DNA of 64,000 bases from Prosthecomicrobium pneumaticum. GTDB lineage: Bacteria > Pseudomonadota > Alphaproteobacteria > Rhizobiales > Kaistiaceae. The notes under the pieces were generated by a model. That model worked only from the letters and a program-made list of their open reading frames with translations. It searched no databases and was not told where the DNA came from. Both the position numbers and the translations under genes were made by a program. This document shows, piece by piece, positions 15,765 through 24,905 of the stretch. Where the stretch lies: NCBI RefSeq assembly GCF_014199915.1, contig NZ_JACHOO010000008.1:62001-126000 (forward strand), written 5' to 3'. How positions within the stretch are numbered: position 1 is the first letter of the stretch; every line of letters begins with the position of its first letter.

Positions 15765-17348
15765 TCAGGCGCGGGCGATCGCCTCGATCGCCGGGTAGTC
15801 GGTCTTGCCGGTGGCGAGCATCGGCAGCGCGGCGACCGTGACGATGCGGCGCGGCACCATCAGTTCGGGCACACCCTTCTGCCGCGCCGCGGCGAGCAGC
15901 GCCTCGCGCTCGGCGGCGACGAGATCGGTGACGAGCACGAGCTGCTCGCCCTTGCGATCGTCCGGCACGGCGACGACGGCATGGGCATTGTCGGGCCAGG
16001 TCTGCGCGACGATCGCCTCGACGGCGGCGAGCGAGATCATCTCGCCGCCGAGCTTGGCGAAGCGCTTCGCCCGGCCGCGGATCGTGATGTAGCCGTCCTC
16101 GTCGACCGAGACGATGTCGCCGGTATCGTGCCACCCGCCGGGCAGCGGCTCGGCGCGGCCGTCGCCGTGCAGATAGCCGAGCATGACGTTCGGGCCGCGC
16201 ACCCACAGCCGGCCGGCATCGGCGAGGCCGGCGACCTCTTCGAGCCGGTAGGACATGCCCGGCAGGAGCCGCCCGACCGTGCCGATCCGGTTGTGCTGCG
16301 GCGTATTGGCGGCGAGCACGGGCGCCGTCTCGGTGACGCCGTAGCCTTCCAGCAGCTCGATGCCGAAGCGCTCGCGCCACATCTCGCGCGTCGCCGGCTT
16401 GATCTTCTCCGCGCCGAGCACGACGAGTTCGAGCTTCTTGAAATGGCGCGGCTCCGCCATGCGACCCCAGCCATTGGCGAAGGTGTCGGTGCCGATCAGG
16501 ATCGTCGCGCCGCTCTCCTCAATGAGCGGCGGGATCTGCTTGTAGTGCAGCGGCGAGGGATAGAAGAAGACCCGCATGCCGATCATGAAGGGAGCGACGA
16601 GGCCGACCGTCATGCCGAAGGAATGGAACACCGGCAGCGGATTGAACATCGAATCCTCCGGCTTCAGGGACAGAAGCCGGACGAACTGGTGGATGTTGGA
16701 GAGCAGATTGGCGTGGCTGAGGGCGACGCCCTTCGGAGCGCCCTCCGAACCCGAGGTGAAGAGGATCAGCGCCGTATCGTCCGGCCCGGCGCCGAAGCGG
16801 CGATGGATCGCCCGCGCCCGCCAGGCATCGGCGACGCCGCGCAGCTTGCCGGCGGTGCCGACGGCCTTCGCGACATCCTCGAGATAGAGCACGGTCGCCG
16901 CCTTCTCGATCTCGGCGACCAGATCCTCGAGCTTCGCCTCGGCGATGAAGCGGCGGGCGGTGATGACGAGCCGGATATGGCCGTTGGCGATCGCCGCGAC
17001 GAGATTGCGCGGGCCGGCAGTAAAGTTGAGCATGGCCGGCACGCGGGCATAGGCCTGCAGGCCGAAGAACACCGGCGCGACCGCCGCGACGTTCGGCAGC
17101 ATCACGCCGACATGCTCGCCGGGGGCGGTGCGGGCCGCGAAGACGCGGCCGAGCACCATGGCGCCGATCGTCACCCGATCATAGGTGAGCGGCTTGCGCT
17201 GGATGTCCTCGATCACCGGCCGCTTGCCGCCGAAGCGGCGGCGGGCGTCGAGGAGCATCTCGAACAGCGTGCGATTCCAGACCGGCGGATCGAGCGGTAT
17301 TTCGGCGGTGGCCGGGCTCGGCGTCCCGAAAGCCATCTCCATCGGCAT
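15765..17348 (-). CDS. AMP-dependent acyl-CoA/acyl-ACP synthetase (Aas-type domain)
   Basis: A 527-residue adenylate-forming enzyme that would activate a fatty acid with ATP. It has the nucleotide motif ILFTSGSEGAPKGVALSH, the GYGVTET acid-binding motif, WHDTGDI and the C-terminal catalytic Lys in GKTDYPA. The sequence resembles the C-terminal half of Aas (acyl-ACP synthetase / 2-acyl-GPE acyltransferase), without the acyltransferase half. It lies upstream of the RiPP-like operon on the same strand, but 127 nt separate them and I see no functional link. Confidence 0.93.
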   Translation of the reverse strand: MPMEMAFGTPSPATAEIPLDPPVWNRTLFEMLLDARRRFGGKRPVIEDIQRKPLTYDRVTIGAMVLGRVFAARTAPGEHVGVMLPNVAAVAPVFFGLQAYARVPAMLNFTAGPRNLVAAIANGHIRLVITARRFIAEAKLEDLVAEIEKAATVLYLEDVAKAVGTAGKLRGVADAWRARAIHRRFGAGPDDTALILFTSGSEGAPKGVALSHANLLSNIHQFVRLLSLKPEDSMFNPLPVFHSFGMTVGLVAPFMIGMRVFFYPSPLHYKQIPPLIEESGATILIGTDTFANGWGRMAEPRHFKKLELVVLGAEKIKPATREMWRERFGIELLEGYGVTETAPVLAANTPQHNRIGTVGRLLPGMSYRLEEVAGLADAGRLWVRGPNVMLGYLHGDGRAEPLPGGWHDTGDIVSVDEDGYITIRGRAKRFAKLGGEMISLAAVEAIVAQTWPDNAHAVVAVPDDRKGEQLVLVTDLVAAEREALLAAARQKGVPELMVPRRIVTVAALPMLATGKTDYPAIEAIARA

Positions 17349-17453
17349 CTTCCCCTTCGCGGCGGCGGACGCGCGTCCGTGGCCGTGCTGCTGTTCGCGT
17401 TGAGGAGAGGATAGGCGAGGGAAAGGCCGCTTGCCAAACCTCTTGCCAAACCC

Positions 17454-18665
17454 TCAGCCGATCGCGCCCGCGTCGCGCAGGCCGGCGACCGCCGCCGCGT
17501 CATAGCCGAGTTCGGCGAGCACGGCATCGGTGTGTTCGCCGAGCCGGGGCGACGGCCGCCCGGCGGCGGCGGCCGCTCCGTCGATCAGGATCGGGGTGCG
17601 CACGCCCGGGATCGCCATGCCGTCTGCATCGGCGAGCGACAGGCGCATGCCGCGATGAAGGAGTTGCGGGTCGGCGAAGACATCGGCGACCGTGTTGATC
17701 GGCCCGGCGGGCACGCCCTCGGCCTCGAGCGCGGCGAGCAGCGCGGCGCGCGAGAAGCCGGCGATCCGCGCGGCGAGCAGCGGCACGAGCGCCTCGCGAT
17801 GCGCGACGCGTGCCGGATTGGTGCGGAAGCGCTCCTCGGCCGCGAGGTCCGGCACGCCGATCACCCGGCAGAACCGCGCGAACTGCCCGTCATTGCCGAC
17901 CGCCACGATCACATGGCCGTCGGCAACCGCGAAGACCTGATAGGGCACGATATTGGGATGGGCATTGCCGAGCCGGCGCGGCGAAACGCCGGAGGCGAGA
18001 TAGTTGAGCGCCTGATTGGCGAGCACACCGACGAGACTGTCGAACAGCGCCATGTCGAGATGGGCACCCTCCCCGGTCCGCGCGCGCGCGGCGAGCGCCG
18101 CCTGGATGGCGATCACGGCGTAGAGGCCGGTGAAGATGTCGGCGAAGGCGACGCCGACCTTCTGCGGCTCGCCATCCGGCGCGCCGGTCAGGTCCATCAG
18201 GCCGCCGAGGCCCTGGATCATGAAATCATAGCCGGCGCGGGCGGCGTAAGGCCCGTCCTGGCCGAAGCCGGTGATCGAGCAGACGACGAGGCGCGGATTG
18301 AGGGCGCGGAGCGCTGCGGCGTCGAGGCCGTATTTGACGAGGCCGCCGACCTTGAAATTCTCGATCACCACATCCGCCCCGGCGGCGAGACGGCGGACCA
18401 CCGCCTGCCCCTCGGGCTTGGTGAAATCGACGGCGATCGACCGCTTGCCGCGGTTGCAGGCGTGGAAATAGGCGGCTTCCTGCGCGCCGTCCGCCCGCTC
18501 CACGAAGGGCGGACCCCAGCCGCGGGTATCGTCGCCGGCGAGGCTCTCGACCTTGACGACATCGGCGCCGAGATCGGCGAGCGCCTGCCCCGCCCAGGGG
18601 CCGGCGAGAATGCGGGCGAGTTCGACGACGCGAAGGCCGGAGAGGGGACTGGTCGTCTTGATCAT
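17454..18665 (-). CDS. CaiB/BaiF family CoA transferase
   Basis: A 403-residue family III CoA transferase. The N-terminus (LSGLRVVELARILAGPWAGQALADLGADVVKVE) and the catalytic Asp region (QGLGGLMDLTG) are typical. It moves CoA between two carboxylic acids, often with an acyl-CoA dehydrogenase in the same pathway. The glutaryl-CoA dehydrogenase gene lies about 600 nt upstream on the same strand, so glutarate or another dicarboxylate is a reasonable substrate guess. Confidence 0.95.
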   Translation of the reverse strand: MIKTTSPLSGLRVVELARILAGPWAGQALADLGADVVKVESLAGDDTRGWGPPFVERADGAQEAAYFHACNRGKRSIAVDFTKPEGQAVVRRLAAGADVVIENFKVGGLVKYGLDAAALRALNPRLVVCSITGFGQDGPYAARAGYDFMIQGLGGLMDLTGAPDGEPQKVGVAFADIFTGLYAVIAIQAALAARARTGEGAHLDMALFDSLVGVLANQALNYLASGVSPRRLGNAHPNIVPYQVFAVADGHVIVAVGNDGQFARFCRVIGVPDLAAEERFRTNPARVAHREALVPLLAARIAGFSRAALLAALEAEGVPAGPINTVADVFADPQLLHRGMRLSLADADGMAIPGVRTPILIDGAAAAAGRPSPRLGEHTDAVLAELGYDAAAVAGLRDAGAIG

Positions 18666-18686
18666 CAGCGACTTACGATGGACCGC

Positions 18687-19010
18687 TCAAGCGGCCGATT
18701 TGGCCGTGCCGAAATAATAGCCGAGAACGAGCGTGACAATCGGCAGCACGGCGGTGGTGAGCACCTTGAGGAGATACTCGGCCGGTTCCTTCCAGGCGAT
18801 GCAGGCCGCCGCGTTGGCGCCGGCATCGCCGCGACAGGCCGGAAAGAACCAGAAGAAGACGATGACGAACACGAAGCACAGGGCGGTGAGAAGCATATAG
18901 AGAAACACCACCCGCTTCGCGATCTGCGAGCGGTCCCGCTTGTCCACCGCGTCCAGTTGCCCCCTCGCCTTCGCCACCAGTTCGGCGACCTCGTCGATCT
19001 CCCCGGCCAC
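18687..19010 (-). CDS. Small membrane protein with two transmembrane segments
   Basis: A 107-residue protein I do not recognise. Residues 1-32 are charged and helical, followed by a hydrophobic stretch at about 34-55 (VVFLYMLLTALCFVFVIVFF), a short loop with two Cys, and a second membrane segment at about 81-100. It stands between the CoA transferase and a 63-residue helical protein, all on one strand. Probably a real gene given its coherent membrane pattern. Confidence 0.6.
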   Translation of the reverse strand: MAGEIDEVAELVAKARGQLDAVDKRDRSQIAKRVVFLYMLLTALCFVFVIVFFWFFPACRGDAGANAAACIAWKEPAEYLLKVLTTAVLPIVTLVLGYYFGTAKSAA

Positions 19011-19032
19011 GCGCCCCTCCCGACCACCTGCC

Positions 19033-19224
19033 TCAGCTCGCCTTGGCGAGCGAGCTGACGATCAGCGCGATCTCCTTCGCCTTCTGCACCCAGGCCGAAG
19101 CTTCCTTCTCGGCGCGCTCCTTCTCGGGGCCGTCGAGACGTTCGGCTTCGCCATAGAGGACCTTTGCACGGACGAGCATATCGTCCGCCTGGTCGATCAG
19201 CTTGCGAAGTTCGGACGTCTGCAT
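19033..19224 (-). CDS. Small helical protein of unknown function
   Basis: A 63-residue charged, Ala/Lys/Glu-rich protein predicted to be almost entirely alpha-helical, possibly coiled-coil. It precedes the two-segment membrane protein by 22 nt on the same strand, so the two may be made together. No known domain. Confidence 0.5.
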   Translation of the reverse strand: MQTSELRKLIDQADDMLVRAKVLYGEAERLDGPEKERAEKEASAWVQKAKEIALIVSSLAKAS

Positions 19225-19280
19225 CGGCTCCGTCTCCCGCGCTTCGGGATCATCTCACAGTTCGCACGCCGGCACACGCA

Positions 19281-20483
19281 TTACGAGAAGGCCTGCAGGC
19301 CGGTCTGCGCCCGGCCGAGGATCAGCGCGTGGACGTCGTGCGTGCCTTCATATGTGTTCACCGCCTCGAGGTTCACCATATGGCGGATGACGTGGAACTC
19401 GTCGGAGACGCCGTTGCCGCCGTGCATGTCGCGCGCCGCGCGGGCGATGTCGAGCGCCTTGCCGCAATTGTTGCGCTTGGCGAGCGAGATCATCTCGGGC
19501 GCCATCTGCCCGGCGTCGAACAGCCGGCCGAGGCGGAGCGCGGCGAGCAGACCGAGCGCGATCTCGGTCTGCATGTCGGCGAGCTTCTTCTGGATCAGCT
19601 GGTTGGCGGCGAGCGGCCGGCCGAACTGGATGCGGTCGAGCGTATAGGTGCGCGCCCGATGCCAGCAGTCCTCCGCCGCCCCCATCGCGCCCCAGGCGAT
19701 GCCGTAGCGCGCCCGGTTGAGGCAGCCGAAGGGCCCCTTCAGGCCGGAGACGTTCGGCAGCAGGTTCTCCTCGGGCACGACGACGCCGTCCATGACGATC
19801 TCGCCGGTGATCGAGGCGCGCAGGCTGACCTTGCCCTCGATCTTCGGGGCCGAGAGACCTTTCATGCCCTTTTCGAGCACGAAGCCGCGGATCGCGCCGT
19901 CATGCGCCGCCGACTTCGCCCAGACGACGAAAACATCGGCGATCGGCGAATTGGTGATCCACGTCTTGGCGCCGTTGAGCCGGTAGCCGTCGGAGACCTT
20001 CTCGGCACGGGTGATCATCGAGCCGGGATCGGAACCGTGGTCCGGCTCGGTGAGGCCGAAGCAGCCGACGAGTTCTCCGGTCGCGAGCTTCGGCAGCCAG
20101 CGGCGGCGCTGCGCCTCGTCGCCATAGGCCCAGATCGGATGCATGACGAGCGAGGACTGCACGCTCATCGCCGAGCGATAGCCCGAATCGACCCGCTCGA
20201 CCTCGCGCGCGACGAGGCCGTAGGCGACATAGGAGGCGCCGGCGCCGCCATACTCCTCGGGGAGCGTCGGCCCGAGCAGGCCGAGCGCGCCCATCTCGCT
20301 CATGATCTCGCGGTCGAAGCGCTCTTCGCGGAAGGCGGAAAGCACGCGCGGCTGCAGGCTCTCCTGCGCATAGGCGCGCGCCGCGTCGCGGATCATCCGC
20401 TCCTCTTCCGAAAGCTCCTCCTCGATCCGGAACGGGTCGGCCCAATCGAAGGCGGCGGGGCGGTCGGTGGGGCGTGCTGACAT
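19281..20483 (-). CDS. gcdH: Glutaryl-CoA dehydrogenase (acyl-CoA dehydrogenase family)
   Basis: A 400-residue flavoenzyme that oxidises and decarboxylates glutaryl-CoA to crotonyl-CoA in lysine/tryptophan degradation. Family signatures are [14 protein letters not shown], the FAD region [33 protein letters not shown], the catalytic Glu in [16 protein letters not shown] and a typical length. I chose ATG 20483 because GAGG is spaced six bases from it; ATG 20489 is an alternative. Its promoter region is shared with the divergent PadR gene, so the regulator could affect it. Confidence 0.94.
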   Translation of the reverse strand: MSARPTDRPAAFDWADPFRIEEELSEEERMIRDAARAYAQESLQPRVLSAFREERFDREIMSEMGALGLLGPTLPEEYGGAGASYVAYGLVAREVERVDSGYRSAMSVQSSLVMHPIWAYGDEAQRRRWLPKLATGELVGCFGLTEPDHGSDPGSMITRAEKVSDGYRLNGAKTWITNSPIADVFVVWAKSAAHDGAIRGFVLEKGMKGLSAPKIEGKVSLRASITGEIVMDGVVVPEENLLPNVSGLKGPFGCLNRARYGIAWGAMGAAEDCWHRARTYTLDRIQFGRPLAANQLIQKKLADMQTEIALGLLAALRLGRLFDAGQMAPEMISLAKRNNCGKALDIARAARDMHGGNGVSDEFHVIRHMVNLEAVNTYEGTHDVHALILGRAQTGLQAFS

Positions 20484-20567
20484 CGGCATCCTCGGAAATT
20501 TGCCGCGACACTGCGCGAAACGGCCGGCCGCTTCAATCCCGCATTCGGACGTCACATGAGAAATAAC

Positions 20568-20621
20568 TTACGATATATCTTGCAAGCGCGCCGAACGTGA
20601 GTTACTTAAGATATATCGTAA
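20568..20621. promoter_or_regulatory. Inverted-repeat operator for the PadR/YqjI-like regulator
   Basis: Two perfect 14-base arms, TTACGATATATCTT at 20568-20581 and AAGATATATCGTAA at 20608-20621, are separated by 26 nt. Each arm contains the self-complementary octamer GATATATC, so each could bind a dimer. The element lies just upstream of the padR gene, in the gap shared with gcdH, and is strikingly AT-rich for this genome. Autoregulation is the simplest reading. Confidence 0.8.
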
Positions 20622-20637
20622 CGCAAAGGAGGCCGAT

Positions 20638-21324
20638 ATGGGCCATTTTCATTCTCACGAGCACGGCTGCCGCAGCCGCGGCGAGCGCTTCTTCCAGTTC
20701 ATGGGCCGGCGCGGCGGGCCGGGCGGCTTCGGCCCGTTCGGCCGCGGCCCGATGGGTGGACGCGGCGGCGGCGACCCCTTCCGGGTCGGCCGTATGGTCG
20801 GCGACGGCGACCTGCGCCTGATCGTGCTGTCGCTGATCGAGACGCAGCCGCGCCACGGCTACGACGTGATCAAGGCGATCGAGGAGCTGACGAGCGGCGC
20901 CTATGCGCCGAGCCCGGGCGTCGTCTATCCGACCCTCACCTTCCTCGACGAGGCGGGGCTCGCCGACGCCACGACCGAGGGCAACAAGAAGGTCTATGCG
21001 ATCACCGAGGCCGGCCGGTCGCATCTCGCGGCCAACCGGGCGGAGGTCGACGCGCTGCTCGACCATCTGAAGCGGATCGGCGCACGGATCGCGCAGGCGC
21101 GTGCCTGGTTCGGCGGCGAGGGCCAGGACGGCCGCGGCGAGCGGCCGGACCGCGACATTCCGGGCGTCGTGCCGGAACTGAACGCGGCACGCCGGGCGCT
21201 CAAGGCGGCGATCGCCGCCCGCATGGGCGGCTCGGAGGCCGAGCAGCGGCGGGTCGCCGACATCCTCGCCCGTGCCGCCGAGGAGATCGGCCGGCCGGCG
21301 CCGGACGCGGCCGTCGACCTCTGA
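20638..21324 (+). CDS. PadR-family regulator with His-rich N-terminus (YqjI-like)
   Basis: A 228-residue transcription factor. Residues 1-55 are a His/Cys- and Gly/Arg-rich extension (His at 3, 5, 7 and 9, Cys at 11) like that of E. coli YqjI, a nickel-responsive PadR repressor. Residues about 60-140 form the winged helix (LRLIVLSLIETQPRHGYDVIKAIE, SPGVVYPTLTFLDEAGL), and the rest is the C-terminal dimerisation helix. An ideal AGGAGG ribosome site precedes the ATG. The divergent gene here is gcdH rather than a siderophore reductase. Confidence 0.93.
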   Translation: MGHFHSHEHGCRSRGERFFQFMGRRGGPGGFGPFGRGPMGGRGGGDPFRVGRMVGDGDLRLIVLSLIETQPRHGYDVIKAIEELTSGAYAPSPGVVYPTLTFLDEAGLADATTEGNKKVYAITEAGRSHLAANRAEVDALLDHLKRIGARIAQARAWFGGEGQDGRGERPDRDIPGVVPELNAARRALKAAIAARMGGSEAEQRRVADILARAAEEIGRPAPDAAVDL

Positions 21325-21348
21325 CGCCCCCTCCCCCGACAACGCGAG

Positions 21349-21370
21349 ACGGCCGGGTTCGCCCGGCCGT
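21349..21370. terminator. Hairpin between convergent padR and ABC permease genes
   Basis: A 9-bp perfect stem (ACGGCCGGG / CCCGGCCGT) with a TTCG tetraloop, in the gap between two converging genes. No long T-run follows on either strand, so termination efficiency is uncertain. Confidence 0.5.
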
Positions 21371-21402
21371 TCCGCCTTCCCGCTTCCGAAGCGGAGGTGG
21401 CG

Positions 21403-22296
21403 CTATTCCTTCACCGCGCCGGTCATCGACGAGACGTAATATTCGACGAAGAAGGAATAGAGGATGACGACCGGCAGCGAGCCGACCAGCGCGCCGGCCA
21501 TCAGCGCCCCCCATTCATAGACGTCGGAGCGGACGAGTTCGGTCAAGACGCCGACCGGCACCGTCTTGTTCTCGGACGACTGGATGAAGGTGAGCGCGTA
21601 GATGAACTCGTTCCACGACAGGGTGAAGGCGAAGATGCCGGCCGAGATCAGGCCCGGCACGGCGAGCGGCAGGATGATCCGGGTCAGGATCTGCCAGCGG
21701 CTCGCGCCGTCGATCAGCGCGCATTCCTCGAGCTCGAAGGGAATCGAGCGGAAATAGCCCATCAGGAGCCAGGTGCAGAACGGCACCAGGAAGGTCGGAT
21801 AGGTGAGGATCAGCGCGAACTTTGTGTCGTAGAGGCCGAGGCTGAACACCATCAGCGCGAGCGGGATGAAGAGGATCGACGGCGGCACGAGATAAGCGAG
21901 GAAGATGCCGAGGCCGATCTGCCGCGAGCCGGAGAAACGCATCCGCTCGATCGCATAGGCCGCGAACACCGAGGCGATCAGCGACAGGAAGGTGGCCGCC
22001 GCGGCGATCAGCGTCGTGTTCCACAGCCAGCCCGGATAGCTCGTCTCGAGAAGCAGGTAGCGGATGTGGTCGAGCGTCGGCGCGACCACCCAGAACGGAT
22101 TGAACTGGTTGAAGTTCGTCATCTCGTTGTTCGGCTTCACCGCCGTGATCGCCATCCAGTAGAACGGGAACAGCAGCACGAAGACGAAGAGGACGAGCGG
22201 CACATAGACGGTGACGACGCGGCGCGGCAGGCTGTCGAGATAGCGCATGCCGCCGGAATCGCCGGCCGCGCGGGCGGTCGTGTCGGCGGAGCTCAT
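21403..22296 (-). CDS. Carbohydrate ABC transporter permease (MalG type)
   Basis: A 297-residue inner-membrane permease with about six membrane segments. The EAA loop that docks the ATPase is visible as EECALIDGASRWQILTRIILPLAVPG. It starts inside the end of the partner permease gene (4-nt overlap). It would form a heterodimeric channel with that partner and take substrate from the adjacent binding protein. The substrate, a sugar or polyol, is not identifiable. Confidence 0.94.
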   Translation of the reverse strand: MSSADTTARAAGDSGGMRYLDSLPRRVVTVYVPLVLFVFVLLFPFYWMAITAVKPNNEMTNFNQFNPFWVVAPTLDHIRYLLLETSYPGWLWNTTLIAAAATFLSLIASVFAAYAIERMRFSGSRQIGLGIFLAYLVPPSILFIPLALMVFSLGLYDTKFALILTYPTFLVPFCTWLLMGYFRSIPFELEECALIDGASRWQILTRIILPLAVPGLISAGIFAFTLSWNEFIYALTFIQSSENKTVPVGVLTELVRSDVYEWGALMAGALVGSLPVVILYSFFVEYYVSSMTGAVKE

Positions 22297-23237
22297 CGGT
22301 CGGTGCCTCCCTGCTGCCAGCGCCGCCGCTGCAGGCCGAAATAACTGAACAGGATGGCGGCGAGCAGGAAGGGGATCATCGCCACCGCGATCGCCGCGCC
22401 CTCGCCGAGCTGGCCGCCGGAAATGCCGCGCTGGAAGGAGAGCGTCGCCATCAGATGGGTGGCGTTGACCGGTCCGCCACGCGTGAGCACGTAGATGAGC
22501 TGGAAATCGGTGAAGGTGAACAGCACCGAGAAGGTCATCACGATGGCGATGATCGGGGTGAGCAGCGGCAGGGTGACATAGCGCAGCCGCTGCATCGCGG
22601 TCGCCCCGTCGAGCGCCGCCGCCTCATAGAGCGAGGGCGAGATGGTCTGCAGGCCGGCGAGCAGGGTGATCGCGACGAAGGGAATGCCGCGCCAGACATT
22701 GGCGGCGATCACCGAAGCGCGGGCGTTCGCCACGTCGCCGAGGAAATTGATCGGCGCGTCGATCCAGCCCCATTTGATCAGGACCCAGGAGATGATCGAG
22801 AACTGCGCGTCGTAGATCCACCAGAAGGCGATCGCCGACAGCACCGTCGGCACCACCCAGGGCAAGAGCACGATGGCGCGGAAGAACGCCTTGAACGGCA
22901 GGTGCTCGTTCAAGAGCAGCGCCAGCCAGAAGCCGAGCGCGAACTTCAGCAGCGAGGCGACGGTCGTGTAGAGGACGGTGTTGAAGACCGACAGCCAGAA
23001 CACGCTGTCGTCCCACAGCATCTCGAAATTCTCGAGGCCGACATACATGCCCGGCCGGCCGATGCGGGCATCGGTGAAGCCGAGCCAGACGCCGAGCCCG
23101 AGCGGATAGGTGAGGAAGACGACGAGCAGCGCCGCCGCGGGCAGCATGAAGATCCAGGCGACGAGATTGCGCCGGAGCGCATGCGGCGAAATCCACGGCC
23201 GCCGCCTCGCGACGCCGCCGAGCGTATCGGTGGTCAC
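22293..23237 (-). CDS. Sugar ABC transporter permease (MalF/UgpA type)
   Basis: A 314-residue permease with six membrane segments and the EAA motif LYEAAALDGATAMQRLRYVTLPLLTP. It is paired by overlap with the MalG-type permease. A terminator-like hairpin separates it from the upstream binding-protein gene, which would make the permeases less abundant than the binding protein. Confidence 0.94.
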   Translation of the reverse strand: MTTDTLGGVARRRPWISPHALRRNLVAWIFMLPAAALLVVFLTYPLGLGVWLGFTDARIGRPGMYVGLENFEMLWDDSVFWLSVFNTVLYTTVASLLKFALGFWLALLLNEHLPFKAFFRAIVLLPWVVPTVLSAIAFWWIYDAQFSIISWVLIKWGWIDAPINFLGDVANARASVIAANVWRGIPFVAITLLAGLQTISPSLYEAAALDGATAMQRLRYVTLPLLTPIIAIVMTFSVLFTFTDFQLIYVLTRGGPVNATHLMATLSFQRGISGGQLGEGAAIAVAMIPFLLAAILFSYFGLQRRRWQQGGTDR

Positions 23238-23258
23238 CCATCGACCTCCAGGAAGGAG

Positions 23259-23288
23259 AAAAGGCGGGCGGCTCGAGGGCCGCCCGCC
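23259..23288 (-). terminator. Attenuator-like hairpin between binding-protein and permease genes
   Basis: On the transcribed strand, GGCGGGCGGC and GCCGCCCGCC pair perfectly (10 bp, 6-base loop) and are followed by TTTT. Partial termination here would favour the solute-binding protein over the permeases, a common arrangement in ABC importer operons. Confidence 0.65.
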
Positions 23289-23303
23289 GGGACGGCGATC
23301 GGG

Positions 23304-24623
23304 TCAGATCGAATAGTAGCGGTTGGCGCGTTTCACGGCCCGCTCGATCGCCTCCTTCGGCGAGGAGCGGCCGGTGACCGCCTCGGCATACATGTCGACG
23401 AGCACATAGTCCGCCATCACGCCGGCCGAGGCATAGCCGAGCGGGCCGGCATAGCCGTTCGGCCGCAGCGTCGCCGAGGCCTTGGCATAGGGCGCGTAAT
23501 TGCGGTCCGACGACCAGATCGGATTGTTCTCATAGGCCTTGAGCGGCTGGCAGCAATAGGCGCTCGAGGCGGTGATCCAGCTCTGCATCTGCGGCTCTTC
23601 ATACATGAAGCGCAGATATTCCTTCGCCGCATTCGGATAGGGCGTATGGGCGAAGATCACCGCGCTCGTCACCTGATAGAGCTCGACCGACTGGCCGACC
23701 GGGCCGATCGGCAGCGGGCAGGTGCGGATGTCGGCCGCGAGCTCGGCCTGGGCCGGATCGTTCTTCGGCGTGTAATAGGCCGAGATGCCGTTGGCGATGA
23801 CGGACAGCTCACCGGCGAGGAAGGCGCGGTTGTTGTTGACGTCGAGCCAGCTCTCGGTGCCGGGGATGAAGGTCTTGTAGAGCTCCATCGCATATTCGAT
23901 CGACTTCATCGTCTCGGCACTGTCGAGCACGACCTTGCCGCCGGCATCGACCATCTGGCCGCCATGGCTCCACAACAGCCAGTGAGCGTAGTTGTTGCCG
24001 TCGCCGACGCCGTGGCCATGGGTGAAGCCGCCGGGATGGCCGTTCTTCTGCAGCGCCTTCAAGAGTTCGAGGAAGCTCGCCGTATCGGTCGGGAACTCCG
24101 ACCAGCCGGCCTCCTTCACCCAGCTCTCGCGATAGACGATCGCATTGCCGATCGTGGCGAGCGGCAAGCCGATGAACTTGCCGTCCCGGCGCGCATAGTC
24201 GGCCATGCCGTCATACCAGCCGCCATACTTGCCACCGAGGTAATCGGCGAGATCGGTCACGTCGAGCAGCTTGTCCGGGTACTGATGGGGGTCGTCGAAC
24301 CAGACGAGCATGATGTCCGGACCGGAGCCGACATTGGCCGCCACCGCGGCCTTCGGACGGATGTCCTCCCAGCTCTCCTTGTCGACGCGGACCTGGACGC
24401 CCGTCTGCTCGCTGAACTTCTTCGTCAGCGCGAGCCATTGCTCCTCGTCGCCCTTGACGAAGGGCGACCAGCGGAGCACGCGCAGCGACGCTCCCTCTTC
24501 CGGCTTGAAAGAAAGATCGGACTGGGCGCGGGCGCCGGTCGGGCCGAGAAGCTTGCCGCCCAAGGCGGCGCCGGCGGCGAGGCCAGCCGTCGTGCGCATG
24601 AGATCGCGACGTGTGAAATCCAT
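23304..24623 (-). CDS. ABC transporter solute-binding protein (family 1, sugar type)
   Basis: A 439-residue periplasmic binding protein. The N-terminus MDFTRRDLMRTTAGLAAGAALGG has a twin-arginine-like signal with a likely cut after ARAQ. The remainder fits extracellular solute-binding protein family 1 (NVGSGPDIMLVWFDDPHQYPDKLLDVTDL). ATG 24623 has a GGGAGGAA ribosome site. First gene of a three-gene operon with no ATPase gene, so an ATPase encoded elsewhere must energise it. Confidence 0.93.
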   Translation of the reverse strand: MDFTRRDLMRTTAGLAAGAALGGKLLGPTGARAQSDLSFKPEEGASLRVLRWSPFVKGDEEQWLALTKKFSEQTGVQVRVDKESWEDIRPKAAVAANVGSGPDIMLVWFDDPHQYPDKLLDVTDLADYLGGKYGGWYDGMADYARRDGKFIGLPLATIGNAIVYRESWVKEAGWSEFPTDTASFLELLKALQKNGHPGGFTHGHGVGDGNNYAHWLLWSHGGQMVDAGGKVVLDSAETMKSIEYAMELYKTFIPGTESWLDVNNNRAFLAGELSVIANGISAYYTPKNDPAQAELAADIRTCPLPIGPVGQSVELYQVTSAVIFAHTPYPNAAKEYLRFMYEEPQMQSWITASSAYCCQPLKAYENNPIWSSDRNYAPYAKASATLRPNGYAGPLGYASAGVMADYVLVDMYAEAVTGRSSPKEAIERAVKRANRYYSI

Positions 24624-24905
24624 CGGTCTTCCTCCCAAGGAATGGTTGTTGTGCAGACCCTCCGACCGGCCGCGCGGAGCGTTCCTCCCGCCGCGCAACC
24701 GATCTTTCATGCGATGTTAGGGAAGCGCATCCGGCTTGGCCAGCACCGATGCCCGCGCCGCGCGTGCGACCACGTTCTACTTTCGTCTAAGATGTCGCTA
24801 TGAAACGGCGCTTCATCGGATCACGGCAGCGCTTGCCGGAACCCTCCGACGCGCCAATTCTTGAGCGAGGTTTGGTCGCTGCGGCGGGCGGTGCCGGGAG
24901 AGGGC

